Shown in pieces: positions 6,583-14,758 of a stretch of 23,662 nucleotides of DNA. The notes below the pieces were generated by a model, which was not told where the DNA came from, did no database searches, and was given only the letters and a program-made list of their open reading frames with translations. Position 1 is the stretch's first letter. Each line of letters begins with the position of its first letter. Source of the stretch: a virus; IMG/VR virus record IMGVR_UViG_3300030333_005949, positions 1-23,662 of that record, one strand, 5' to 3'. Made by a program: the position numbers and the translations under genes.

Positions 6583-9500
6583 TTACCAACTTGGTCCTAT
6601 GTTAAATCCCGCAAAACCATTTTGCATATCTAAAGTATTTCTTTTAGTCTCATCTGTTTTGTCAGAAGAAGAATTTATTTGTAATTTTTTGCTGCATAAA
6701 TAGTTAAATATTGCAGCTCGTTCTTTCTTAGTTAAGCTTGCCTTAAAAATTAAAATATCACTAATAGACCCATACCAATTTGTATTTCCGTTCGTCGGAT
6801 GATGAGTTTTTGTGCCTCCTATTAACGGCTTAGGAATCCAACTAAACTGGTCAGCCTCAAAAGAAGAGTTAGATACTAAATTTAAATTATTATAAACACC
6901 ATACAAAATGTGATTTCCTCTTTTTCTCGCCGAAACACTATACATCCAAGCTCTACCGGGATTTATTCCATTCGTAAAATCTGTAAATCTTAATCTATGC
7001 GGATTTGGTAACCCTGCTCCCTCAACAGTTGTACCTTGAGTATCATAAAATAAATTAGGATTTTGCCAACTTTCTTGTGGTAAGTATTCGCTATAATCTC
7101 CTCTTCCTATATCAGACCACTGATGCAAAGGCCAACCCCAAACAGATTTCCGGCCGTTCCTGTGGCCAGTCTGTCCCTTCCTAAAAGATCCGTTGTTGTG
7201 GCCGGGCCTATGAAATGGACTACGCCTAGGAACTGCGTTATCCGTATAATCAGAAAATGGCGCCAATAAATATATAATCTCAAAACTTTCCATGTTTTTA
7301 TCTAATTTGCCAGACCTGACCATACCCTCTAAACACATCATAGCTCCGCCGTTAGCATAAGGAGCTGCAGCTGCATTTATGTTAAAAAATAATACAGGTT
7401 GATTGTTGAAATATTTTGTATAGTTTGTTGTAGAAGTATACAGAATAGGACTGCTCCAACCATTTATAAAATTAGGAATGCTGGTGTTTTGAAAATATAT
7501 ATTAGTAGGATCATTTACAGATTTCCAAATCCTAACGCTATCGCCATTTGATGCCGCCACAGATCCACCAGTATCACTATACACATTAGTACCCGCATCA
7601 AAATGCGCTAATAATAATGGGTAATTTGTTGTATTAAGGGTTTTGAAATTTTTAAAAATAAGCAAGTTACCAATTCCGCTGTAGTTAGAGTTGCCGTCAA
7701 TAATTTTTATAGCTTCTCCTGCTTCTCCTCCGCTAGCTGGCTCTGCATCTGTAGTGTTATAAAAAAACTCTCCTGCGTTTACATTTAGAGCGCCCTGTCC
7801 ATCTGCGCCAAATTCTCCTCCATTACCACCGGGAGAAGTTTTATTATTTATATTATCGGTACTGCCTAAAGCTGCGGCTTGAATGCTACCTTGCGTATCT
7901 GTAAAAATAGCATCTGAACCTTCTTTCAAACTAGCGCCACCCAAACTAATTCCAAAGCCTTGGCCTCCTCCGCCTACTCCAGCTAATTGCGTTCCTAAAA
8001 TATCACTTAGCTTATAAGATTGAGAAAAAGTAATAGTGGTAGTAAAAGATCGTCCCTTTCTTTGGTATGCTTTAGTTTGCAATGTTATGTCCGAATCTAA
8101 ATCAGCAGAATTTATATTCAATTTGGCTTGCGGGGATTGTATCATCCCTTCTATATCTAGTGTAGCTATACTATTTTCTCTTATCTGGAAGGACTTCGGC
8201 CAAAAAAACGGATCTCCGCCCCCTCCACCTCCACCTCCGCCGTATATCTTAGCCGAAGCATCTTTTCTGATCGTTAATTTTGATATATTGGTTTGGTCTA
8301 TGTAAATTGCTGCGGTTCCATTTCTGCCATCAGTAGAAGCTGTGACATTTTTATCTCCAACAACAACCTCTCCTCTATAAAGTAAACGTTGAGCTGCCTC
8401 TGTTCTTGCTATATCTGTAAAACCACCATCTCCACCATGACCTCCATGCCCAGCAACCATAGAAGATTTCTCTAAATCCAAAACGACAGTAACCTCTGTT
8501 CCTGCGTCATCTTCAATTCTTCCGCCCGTAGTAATTGCTGCAGTGCCTAAAGTTTTAGACCCAACTGTAAAAGTTTCTGGTACTACAAAATGAACACCAG
8601 TAAAAGAATAGTTTGAAGCGCCTGCACGAAACCTAGTTAGATCTGGATCGCCATTTGCATCTACCAAGCCCCTAGATATCATTTCATTATCAAGCACTGT
8701 TTTTAGATTTATATCAGACTGGCCATCCTCAAAATAAACATACAAAGCTTCCGGCGAACCAGCAGAATTTTTAATATTTGAAGAAGATGAGCTTGGTAAT
8801 GTAGTACTGCCGCTCAACAAACCATTATTTATATCATTATTTGTAATCTTGACATCAAAGTTATCAACAGGGTAAGCGTACACGTACTCTGATTCGTAAT
8901 TTATAGCATCATTTTTATCTTTGTATTGCCCTTTTATTCTATAGTAGTAATCAGAGTCGAAGCCCGGCAGAGCAGCGACATACTCTCCATAGTTAGAATC
9001 TCTATTGTTTGCAGTTCCTTTGGAGTATAATTGATTGATGCCCGTATTGGTCGCATACTTTCTCATGGTGAACGGGTTAGATGGAAAAGAAGAACCGTCA
9101 AAATACTGAAGTTCATCATTTATTTCGAATGTGTGTAAGCCAGACCAAACTCCAGTGGGGCTTCCAGCTCCGGCGACGGTATCTATATTGCCCGCGTATT
9201 CGATAGAATACTGAGTTAAATAATAGCCTGTATTGGGATGATACCAACGTAAAGTTGCTTGGGGTCTACCATCTTTCGAAAAATCTGTAACTGCTCGAAA
9301 TCCAGAAGGATATTGTGGTTTAGGAGCTGTTACCGCAGCGCCTTGAGCTCCAATCGCAGCACTGAAACCAGAGACTTGACCTGTAAATTGAAATAAGATC
9401 CTTCCGCTAGGGTCACTTTGACCATTAAACTGAGAAACAGTATCTAATCTAAAAGTTTGCGTATATAAGCCATTGTTATCTGGTCCAGTTGAAGTTACAT

Positions 9501-9783
9501 CTGGCCCTGAACCAAAATTGTCTTGTGCAAATACAAACTCAAAAGGTATAAATTTATTTTGTCCTGCTACAATTTCAAATGATTGCCCTGAAGGAAAATT
9601 AAATGATTTTGGAGAAAATGATTCATTGTAAGATATTTCTGTTGTGATCGGATAATTACCGCTATTAGTCAAATAAAAACCTGTCCTTATGCCGAAGCCT
9701 GTGACACCAGTGACAGACATACCGGTAACACCTAAAAATTCGTTTCCGGGTATCCTTGAGGTTACTGAAGATGGTATAGACAT
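6583..9783 (-). CDS. Large adhesin: FN3-like, polyglycine-rich and LamG-like lectin regions
   Basis: This 1066-residue protein is probably a virion-attached receptor-binding or adhesion protein. Residues 1-150 resemble an Ig-like domain (FYLTNSGNYPITTEI). Residues 155-305 look FN3-like (PSGFRAVTDF, TLRWYHPNTGYYLTQYSIEY, DYYYRIKGQYKDK). Residues about 440-690 carry Gly-rich segments: GHGGHGGDGG, nine glycines at 515-523, GVGGGGQGF and SPGGNGGEFG. These recall the polyglycine-sheet tips of gp38-type adhesins. Residues about 720-1035 resemble a LamG/concanavalin A-like lectin, ending WYGSISDILIFKASLTKKER. A His/Arg/Gly-rich loop occurs at 855-890. No signal peptide is visible. It sits one base from gpL and four bases from the gpM-like gene, a place empty in lambda. 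Its receptor cannot be predicted. Confidence 0.85.
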   Translation of the reverse strand: MSIPSSVTSRIPGNEFLGVTGMSVTGVTGFGIRTGFYLTNSGNYPITTEISYNESFSPKSFNFPSGQSFEIVAGQNKFIPFEFVFAQDNFGSGPDVTSTGPDNNGLYTQTFRLDTVSQFNGQSDPSGRILFQFTGQVSGFSAAIGAQGAAVTAPKPQYPSGFRAVTDFSKDGRPQATLRWYHPNTGYYLTQYSIEYAGNIDTVAGAGSPTGVWSGLHTFEINDELQYFDGSSFPSNPFTMRKYATNTGINQLYSKGTANNRDSNYGEYVAALPGFDSDYYYRIKGQYKDKNDAINYESEYVYAYPVDNFDVKITNNDINNGLLSGSTTLPSSSSSNIKNSAGSPEALYVYFEDGQSDINLKTVLDNEMISRGLVDANGDPDLTRFRAGASNYSFTGVHFVVPETFTVGSKTLGTAAITTGGRIEDDAGTEVTVVLDLEKSSMVAGHGGHGGDGGFTDIARTEAAQRLLYRGEVVVGDKNVTASTDGRNGTAAIYIDQTNISKLTIRKDASAKIYGGGGGGGGGDPFFWPKSFQIRENSIATLDIEGMIQSPQAKLNINSADLDSDITLQTKAYQRKGRSFTTTITFSQSYKLSDILGTQLAGVGGGGQGFGISLGGASLKEGSDAIFTDTQGSIQAAALGSTDNINNKTSPGGNGGEFGADGQGALNVNAGEFFYNTTDAEPASGGEAGEAIKIIDGNSNYSGIGNLLIFKNFKTLNTTNYPLLLAHFDAGTNVYSDTGGSVAASNGDSVRIWKSVNDPTNIYFQNTSIPNFINGWSSPILYTSTTNYTKYFNNQPVLFFNINAAAAPYANGGAMMCLEGMVRSGKLDKNMESFEIIYLLAPFSDYTDNAVPRRSPFHRPGHNNGSFRKGQTGHRNGRKSVWGWPLHQWSDIGRGDYSEYLPQESWQNPNLFYDTQGTTVEGAGLPNPHRLRFTDFTNGINPGRAWMYSVSARKRGNHILYGVYNNLNLVSNSSFEADQFSWIPKPLIGGTKTHHPTNGNTNWYGSISDILIFKASLTKKERAAIFNYLCSKKLQINSSSDKTDETKRNTLDMQNGFAGFNIGPSW
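6679..7626 (-). other. LamG/concanavalin A-like domain of the adhesin
   Basis: Residues about 720-1035 have the beta-sandwich lectin pattern. The segment LLLAHFDAGTNVYSDTGGSV opens the domain, GDSVRIWKSVNDPTN follows, and NWYGSISDILIFKASLTKKE closes it. The closing stretch is the common 'G.I.dil.f...Ls..Er..i..YL' ending of LamG-like domains. Sugar binding is inferred from the family and no binding residues were assigned. Confidence 0.65.
7714..8466 (-). other. Glycine-rich adhesin region
   Basis: Residues about 440-690 of the adhesin contain at least four glycine-rich blocks separated by beta-forming stretches. One block is an uninterrupted run of nine glycines encoded at 8215-8241. The pattern, a beta-helix-like lead followed by Gly-rich segments, resembles the polyglycine type II tips of gp38-like phage adhesins. 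The structural claim is inference. Confidence 0.6.
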
Positions 9784-9787
9784 ATTA

Positions 9788-11053
9788 TTAAGGTGTCGTT
9801 TCTGCGCGATCTACAGTTATTAAACTTCTAAATGTAACATCTGCAGATACTAAATTTATAGGATACTCAATAAAGTTTACACTAACATTATTATTTTCTT
9901 TGTAGTTTAATGTATGTTCCCAGTTTGGGCAAATAAATGCTTTTCCGGTAATATCATATGGGGCCGGTGGAGTAAATTCAAATTGCTTTTTTCCTTGGCG
10001 ATGTTCAAGAAAATGTACTATAGCCTTCGCCTCTTTGTCAGATCTTGCATCTAGTGAAAACTCCATATTTAACAAACTTTTATTCAATCCATCTTTCGTT
10101 CTAATATAATAATCGCTCTGTACTGGCTGCTTTAAATATCTTGGGGCTTGCTGCACAGATAAACCATTATTTAAATCAAAATAAAATTTATTTTTAGTCC
10201 ATAGAGATGTGAGACCTCCATTTGGCCCATTATTATCTGTAGCTGTACTCTCATTATCTCCAGTATAATAATACCATCCTGAAACATTTGGAACGTAGTC
10301 TCCGCTTAAATAAGCAATATCATGTTTACTATAAGTGGCGCCCTCTTGCCAATATCCTCTTGTTTGATTGAAAGGAATAAAGTACTGTTGCCAATTCATA
10401 GTTGACTGATCTTCTCTATATAAAGTAGTACTAGTATTATTGACGTTTGGGTAATCAAAAGATCTGTCAAAATTTTCTATATAGAATTCATGTCCACTTG
10501 GCTCTTGGTTATATGGAGCAAATGGAGTGAAGAATATACCTGTGTAAGCGCCACTAGGTTTTTCTCCTTTATTAAAGGAATCTTCGAGTAAATGTACTAA
10601 GCTTCTTGTTTCTTTGTCTGATCTTTTGTTAAAATTTAAATTAAATTGTGTCTTTAGCGAGTTCTCACTTTTACTTAAAACATTATAATAACCATCGCCA
10701 AAAGCAATATCGTAACTTTGATTTTGATACGATACAGAAGAACCATAGGAAGGCTCAAAAAATAATTCTTGTGTCCAAGGGCTTTGTGCAGTTGTGTCGT
10801 TAGGATCATTATGCCCTGCACCTGTAGGAGAGTTGGTTGCCGTTGAAACGGCCGCAGTCGTACCACTATAATAGTAATGCCCCGTTGGAGTGCCAAGACT
10901 TTCTGCTGTAGTGGGTACAGGAGGAGTACCTGCTAACGTATAGCCGCTAAAAAATACAATATCATATTGCGAATAGGTATTTCCAATTTCAAAAGACGGA
11001 ACACCAGCAATGTTCGTGACCCCAGACCCTAAAACATATGATTGACTAGCCAT
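9788..11053 (-). CDS. M: Tandemly duplicated minor tail protein, lambda gpM-like
   Basis: gpM-type proteins help form the tail tip. This 421-residue protein holds two copies of the domain. The first is at about 102-212 (YDIAFGDGYYNVL, LNFNKRSDKETRSLVHLLED, FFTPFAPY). The second is at about 300-400 (MEFSLDARSDKEAKAIVHFL, QFEFTPPAPYD, FICPNWEHTLNY). Each is preceded by a short aromatic module, FEIGNTYSQYDIVFFSG (21-37) with GHYYYSGT, and YWQEGATYSKHDIAYLSG (234-251) with GWYYYTGD. These modules recall small carbohydrate-binding (CBM5/12-like) folds. The unit therefore looks duplicated within one gene. GGAAGG lies about eleven bases before the ATG, and the start overlaps the preceding stop as TAATG. 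The gpM assignment is from motif similarity and from the M-before-L gene order. Confidence 0.85.
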   Translation of the reverse strand: MASQSYVLGSGVTNIAGVPSFEIGNTYSQYDIVFFSGYTLAGTPPVPTTAESLGTPTGHYYYSGTTAAVSTATNSPTGAGHNDPNDTTAQSPWTQELFFEPSYGSSVSYQNQSYDIAFGDGYYNVLSKSENSLKTQFNLNFNKRSDKETRSLVHLLEDSFNKGEKPSGAYTGIFFTPFAPYNQEPSGHEFYIENFDRSFDYPNVNNTSTTLYREDQSTMNWQQYFIPFNQTRGYWQEGATYSKHDIAYLSGDYVPNVSGWYYYTGDNESTATDNNGPNGGLTSLWTKNKFYFDLNNGLSVQQAPRYLKQPVQSDYYIRTKDGLNKSLLNMEFSLDARSDKEAKAIVHFLEHRQGKKQFEFTPPAPYDITGKAFICPNWEHTLNYKENNNVSVNFIEYPINLVSADVTFRSLITVDRAETTP

Positions 11054-11850
11054 TAATAAAATTGCCTTCCTGTCAAGTATTCTTGCGAAACAGATATGCT
11101 TCCATCAATATAGCCTCCTTCGGATACCGATAAATTTTGACTAAAGACTTGTCCGGTACATCCAAATGTTGCAATAGAAGAATCTCCGTAAGTAGAAAAT
11201 ACATTTATATTTAAAGCCGCATAATTTCCGGTTATGCTTACTGCGTCGCCCACATCCTCTCCCGCTATACCTAAACTTATTCTAACATTTTCCTTGGAAA
11301 CTCTTGATGGCAATTCATTTCCCACAGTAACCACAGGGTTTCTATCGCAAGAAACAGAATAATCAAAAGAAACCTTTTTATTTACTTTTACGTCTGTTCC
11401 CGCCATATAAGAACGTAAGCTGTGCCCTAATATCAATTCATTTCTTAGGTCGTTATCCGAGTCTCCGTCATCGTCTAATGCGCTTAACTCTCCATAAATA
11501 TCCATCTCGGATCTAAACAATATTGGAGCAAAAGGAGCTACAGAAAAACTAAGAGATCTAATATAACCGCTACTAAATGTCATTCCAGCCAAGCTACCAT
11601 TTAAAGGTTCCCCAGTGTGCTCTATTGCACTCAAAGGATTTAAAAAGTCGTGAAAGCTTCCGGTGCAATAATGAGAAAATGACAAAGTCCCTTTTACAGG
11701 AGAAGTTGGCGCGTATCTAATAACTGAGCCTGTGATATGAGTCACTGGCTGCAAAGAAGCGGATACTCCTAATTCCGCAGACTCGGCCATAATGTTTGTG
11801 TCTGCGATTTTGAGTAAAGCTTTTTCGTATTTTATAAATTTAGTGGCCAT
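11053..11850 (-). CDS. Tail-tube-like or distal tail protein, second paralogue
   Basis: This 265-residue beta-rich protein has no named family that I recognise with certainty. Its middle, residues about 20-130, follows the same order of features as the 315-residue protein encoded at 13811-14758. Both have a strand with ITGSVIRYAPTSPVKGTLSF-like spacing, a D-F-x-N segment, a short acidic G-x-x-x-G block, then GYIRSLSFSVAPFAPILF against GYLTSYSVNCNVQDVPTIDS. Both end in an amphipathic repeat typical of tube-fold proteins. I infer a tail-tube or distal-tail (Dit-like) role from the position between the tape measure and the tip genes. Both ends form one-base TAATG overlaps, which implies translational coupling. 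Confidence 0.6.
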   Translation of the reverse strand: MATKFIKYEKALLKIADTNIMAESAELGVSASLQPVTHITGSVIRYAPTSPVKGTLSFSHYCTGSFHDFLNPLSAIEHTGEPLNGSLAGMTFSSGYIRSLSFSVAPFAPILFRSEMDIYGELSALDDDGDSDNDLRNELILGHSLRSYMAGTDVKVNKKVSFDYSVSCDRNPVVTVGNELPSRVSKENVRISLGIAGEDVGDAVSITGNYAALNINVFSTYGDSSIATFGCTGQVFSQNLSVSEGGYIDGSISVSQEYLTGRQFY

Positions 11851-13808
11851 TAAAGAGTATCATCTATATAAAATTCAACAGTTAATGTTACCGTAGCTTC
11901 TGCGGATCCGCTATCAGCTTCTATCATAAAAGCCAAGTAATCTCCTTGGTTGAAGTCCAGCTTGGCTCGTGGGTAAGTACTAGTATCGGTTTGAGCTGTG
12001 AAATCAGCATAACCTTTTGTAATAATAGTATTTTTTGCAGTGCCTGTGTCTTCAATTTTAGCATTTTGAAAATTAGCTGAAGTAACAGTAGTTAAACTAT
12101 TAGCGGTCACTGCGGTCTCATCGGGAAGAGCGGCCTGACTATAAATATACATATCAACATTACAATCATCAGTTGCACTCGCATTACGTGCCGCAATTCT
12201 AACACTTTGAATTCTGCCGTCGTGAGGAGCAGCAGTTGCAAATTTTGCAGTGATTGGCCCCGCCGCTGCTCCAGCGCCAGTAGTATCAACTGGGGTTGAA
12301 AAAAGAGGGCTATAAGTTTGAGTGCCTGTAAGTATTTTATAAGGTATACTGAAAGTCTGAACAAATCTTCCTCTACAATAATTTCCAACAGTAGTTCCGC
12401 CTTTATCATAATACGCATCCGCTCCAATATTTCCTTTGATGGTAGTATTTCCGCTAGTATCTATATAAAATAAATTGTTAGCAAGAGTGCCATCAAAGCT
12501 AACGGCACTATCACTATAAGAGGTATTTTTATAATGTATACCAAAATAGTTTGTGCTACTTAATCTCATAGCACCTGCCATCCAATTTACTTTCTTTGTA
12601 GAAGACTCATATAAAGGAAATCCAACAACACTAGAATAAGTGGCCGCAGCATCACTAGTTCCTGTTTCCAATAAAATTCTAGCTCCTGCTGTGTCTGCAG
12701 TGATAAAATCTCCAACAATATTCGTAGATGAAGCTGCTGCTACATTTAGCTTGTAGGTGGTTGTTGCTGTACCGATGCCGACATTTCCTGTGGTCGCTGT
12801 TACATTGAACTTATTAGTGGCACTAGTATTACCTGCCTCGTTTGCCTTTGTTAAAGTTAATAAGCTTCCGTTCCAAGTGATGTAAGCAGCGGAATTATTT
12901 CTATTTAGCTCTAATCCTGCGTGCCCAGAACTGGTCGTGTTTTGAAGTGTTAGTACTGGATTTGTATCAGAAGCATCTTCTTTAATGTGAACTCTTCTGC
13001 TAGATATTGACCCTGTTATATTTCCAATACCTACATGTTTATTGGAAGACTCAATCTTCATCGCAGGATTAACAGTTGAGCCGTCGGTGTCGTTGTACAT
13101 AAAATACACATCTCCACCTGAGTTTCTATTTACATGTAAAGTGCCGTTTGAAACAGATCCTCCACTTGCCCTACTGACACCTTTTAAATCAGCTCTACTT
13201 GCATCTATCTGAATGCCATAATCGGTAGTGCCAGAGTCTTTATCTAAGACTAAGACGTCTCCTGTTTCAACGGCAAGTTCGGCGCTCGGAGTGCTGGTGC
13301 CTATGCCCACATTCCCATCTCCTTTTAAATGTATTCCTACTGCAGTGCCTGCGTCTTCATAATGACTAATGCTAAGCCTTCCATCATCATTTGTAGTGTC
13401 ATAGTAGTATCTTAAAGATACGCTCTTATAATTTGCAGCATCAATACCAAACAACATTTGACTATATCTGCCATCTGTAGTTGCAGACGGATTTAAGACG
13501 CTAAGTAGATTCAAATTTGCGTCAGTATTGCCTCGGATCGCTAAAAACGCTCCGGGAGTAGTAGCAGCGCCGGGGCCAACGCCAATGTTACCTCCATCGT
13601 GAATTAAAATTCCATAATTGCTGCCGTCGTCTCGTAGCTTTAAACCATTGCCGTCAGCAGCGTCAACATTTCGTTTTTTGTTTAGGTCGCTTATCGCTAG
13701 TCTTTTTGTGGCGGGATTGCTGTTATCGGCACTATAATCGCCCATAAACAGCAAATCATTATCTGCTGGTGCCGCGCCCAAATTTGGATATTCTAATATT
13801 TTGCCCAT
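11850..13808 (-). CDS. Tail fibre protein with VGIGT repeats
   Basis: The 652-residue product reads as a fibre. Its N-terminus (DNDLLFMGDYSADNSNPATK, residues 17-36) resembles the virion-attachment ends of fibres I associate with marine phages. The shaft is rich in Gly, Ser, Thr, Asn and Asp, with repeated beta-helix turns: GGNIGVGPG (72-80), GDGNVGIGTSTPSAELAV (163-180), KHVGIGNITG (257-266) and TGNVGIGTATTTYKLNV (340-356). Residues about 480-652 form a separate beta-sandwich-like head (GPITAKFATAAPHDGRIQSV, YLAFMIEADSGSAEATVTL) that could bind a receptor or trimerise. No intramolecular chaperone motif was seen. It sits two bases after the 315-residue gene and overlaps the next start by one base, so it is flanked by two similar tail proteins. 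The product is confident as a fibre; the receptor is unknown. Confidence 0.85.
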   Translation of the reverse strand: MGKILEYPNLGAAPADNDLLFMGDYSADNSNPATKRLAISDLNKKRNVDAADGNGLKLRDDGSNYGILIHDGGNIGVGPGAATTPGAFLAIRGNTDANLNLLSVLNPSATTDGRYSQMLFGIDAANYKSVSLRYYYDTTNDDGRLSISHYEDAGTAVGIHLKGDGNVGIGTSTPSAELAVETGDVLVLDKDSGTTDYGIQIDASRADLKGVSRASGGSVSNGTLHVNRNSGGDVYFMYNDTDGSTVNPAMKIESSNKHVGIGNITGSISSRRVHIKEDASDTNPVLTLQNTTSSGHAGLELNRNNSAAYITWNGSLLTLTKANEAGNTSATNKFNVTATTGNVGIGTATTTYKLNVAAASSTNIVGDFITADTAGARILLETGTSDAAATYSSVVGFPLYESSTKKVNWMAGAMRLSSTNYFGIHYKNTSYSDSAVSFDGTLANNLFYIDTSGNTTIKGNIGADAYYDKGGTTVGNYCRGRFVQTFSIPYKILTGTQTYSPLFSTPVDTTGAGAAAGPITAKFATAAPHDGRIQSVRIAARNASATDDCNVDMYIYSQAALPDETAVTANSLTTVTSANFQNAKIEDTGTAKNTIITKGYADFTAQTDTSTYPRAKLDFNQGDYLAFMIEADSGSAEATVTLTVEFYIDDTL

Positions 13809-13810
13809 TG

Positions 13811-14758
13811 TTAGTCTTTGTTGTAGTAGTCCTTAAATTGTAAATTTACACTTAAAACACCATCTACGGCCGATTCAATACTCTCTGATACTAAATGCCC
13901 AGTGGTGCTTAAAAACTTATATCTTGTTATTCCATCTCCGTCATCCCCCAAGCATTCTCCAGCGTTGTCAACTAAACACAGCTTACCAGTGCCCGCAGGA
14001 ATTACAGTATGCCCATCGAGGGTATCTTCTTTTGCTCCTACTAATATTTCTATCCCTATAGTTTGATAATTTCCGCTTCGTACATTATCTATAATATTAG
14101 CTGTGTCGTAATCGTCTATTTCTACAGTAATATCTGTGGTAATTTCTATAGGATATTCTGTTAAAACTTCAGATGGGGCATAATATATTTCACTTGTTTT
14201 TTGATCTAAAGTATATATAGGAACTCTATTAATGTTGTAAGTTTGAGATGCAGATACTGCTCTATTTGTTCCTGAGCCGTTAAATGTCATTAAAACAGAC
14301 TCATGATTTACAACGCCTAAATTTTGTAAGGGTGCGGTACCAGAGTAATCCAACTCTCCTTCTCTGACACCGCTACCCATTTGGCCAAAAACTACAAAAG
14401 ATGAGTCAATAGTAGGCACATCTTGAACATTGCAATTAACGGAGTAGCTAGTCAAATAACCAGTATTAAATCCATAAACCTTTTCCGCTCCGTCCATTTG
14501 AACGCCATGAAGCAAAGTTCCAGAAACTGCTCCTTCTCCTGTCATATTTAGAACAGGGTCTTGATAGAGCATGTCTCTTGTCATGGAAAGTTCTCCTTGA
14601 AGAGGTTCTGCTATAACTTCTTGTACAAATCCTGCGCCAAGAGCTTTAACTTGTTTTTGTCCGACTGTATAGCCAGCGCTAATATTGCGAATGCCAGAGA
14701 CACCTGTGCCTCCCATGAAAAACATTTGCTCGTAGCTTGGTGACGCGTTATTAGGCAT
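13811..14758 (-). CDS. Tail-tube-like or distal tail protein, first paralogue
   Basis: This is the first gene after the tape measure, overlapping its stop by one base (TAATG; the only AAGG is about three bases from the ATG). The 315-residue protein is beta-rich. Segments include GAGFVQEVIAEPLQGELSMT (41-60), GEGAVSGTLLHGVQMDG and GYLTSYSVNCNVQDVPTIDS. It ends with LSVNLQFKDYYNKD. It shares the order and spacing of these features with the 265-residue protein encoded at 11053-11850, but overall identity is low. In many siphophages a distal tail protein follows the tape measure directly, and that is my preferred guess; a tube subunit or tube terminator is also possible. The acidic C-terminal third (VEIDDYDTANIID, NAGECLGDDGDGITRYK) might bind metal, but no defined motif is present. 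Confidence 0.6.
   Translation of the reverse strand: MPNNASPSYEQMFFMGGTGVSGIRNISAGYTVGQKQVKALGAGFVQEVIAEPLQGELSMTRDMLYQDPVLNMTGEGAVSGTLLHGVQMDGAEKVYGFNTGYLTSYSVNCNVQDVPTIDSSFVVFGQMGSGVREGELDYSGTAPLQNLGVVNHESVLMTFNGSGTNRAVSASQTYNINRVPIYTLDQKTSEIYYAPSEVLTEYPIEITTDITVEIDDYDTANIIDNVRSGNYQTIGIEILVGAKEDTLDGHTVIPAGTGKLCLVDNAGECLGDDGDGITRYKFLSTTGHLVSESIESAVDGVLSVNLQFKDYYNKD

Noticed and set aside
8215-8241. Simple-sequence DNA repeat
   Set aside because: The CCN-rich run on the plus strand is the nine-glycine stretch of the adhesin and uses mixed glycine codons. It is a protein feature rather than a slippage-prone DNA repeat.
10675-10896. 73-residue minus-strand ORF within the gpM-like gene
   Set aside because: It is another out-of-frame shadow, without a start signal or a plausible protein composition.
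12107-12427. 106-residue minus-strand ORF within the fibre gene
   Set aside because: It is an out-of-frame shadow of the fibre C-terminal region with low-complexity Leu/Ile-rich translation.
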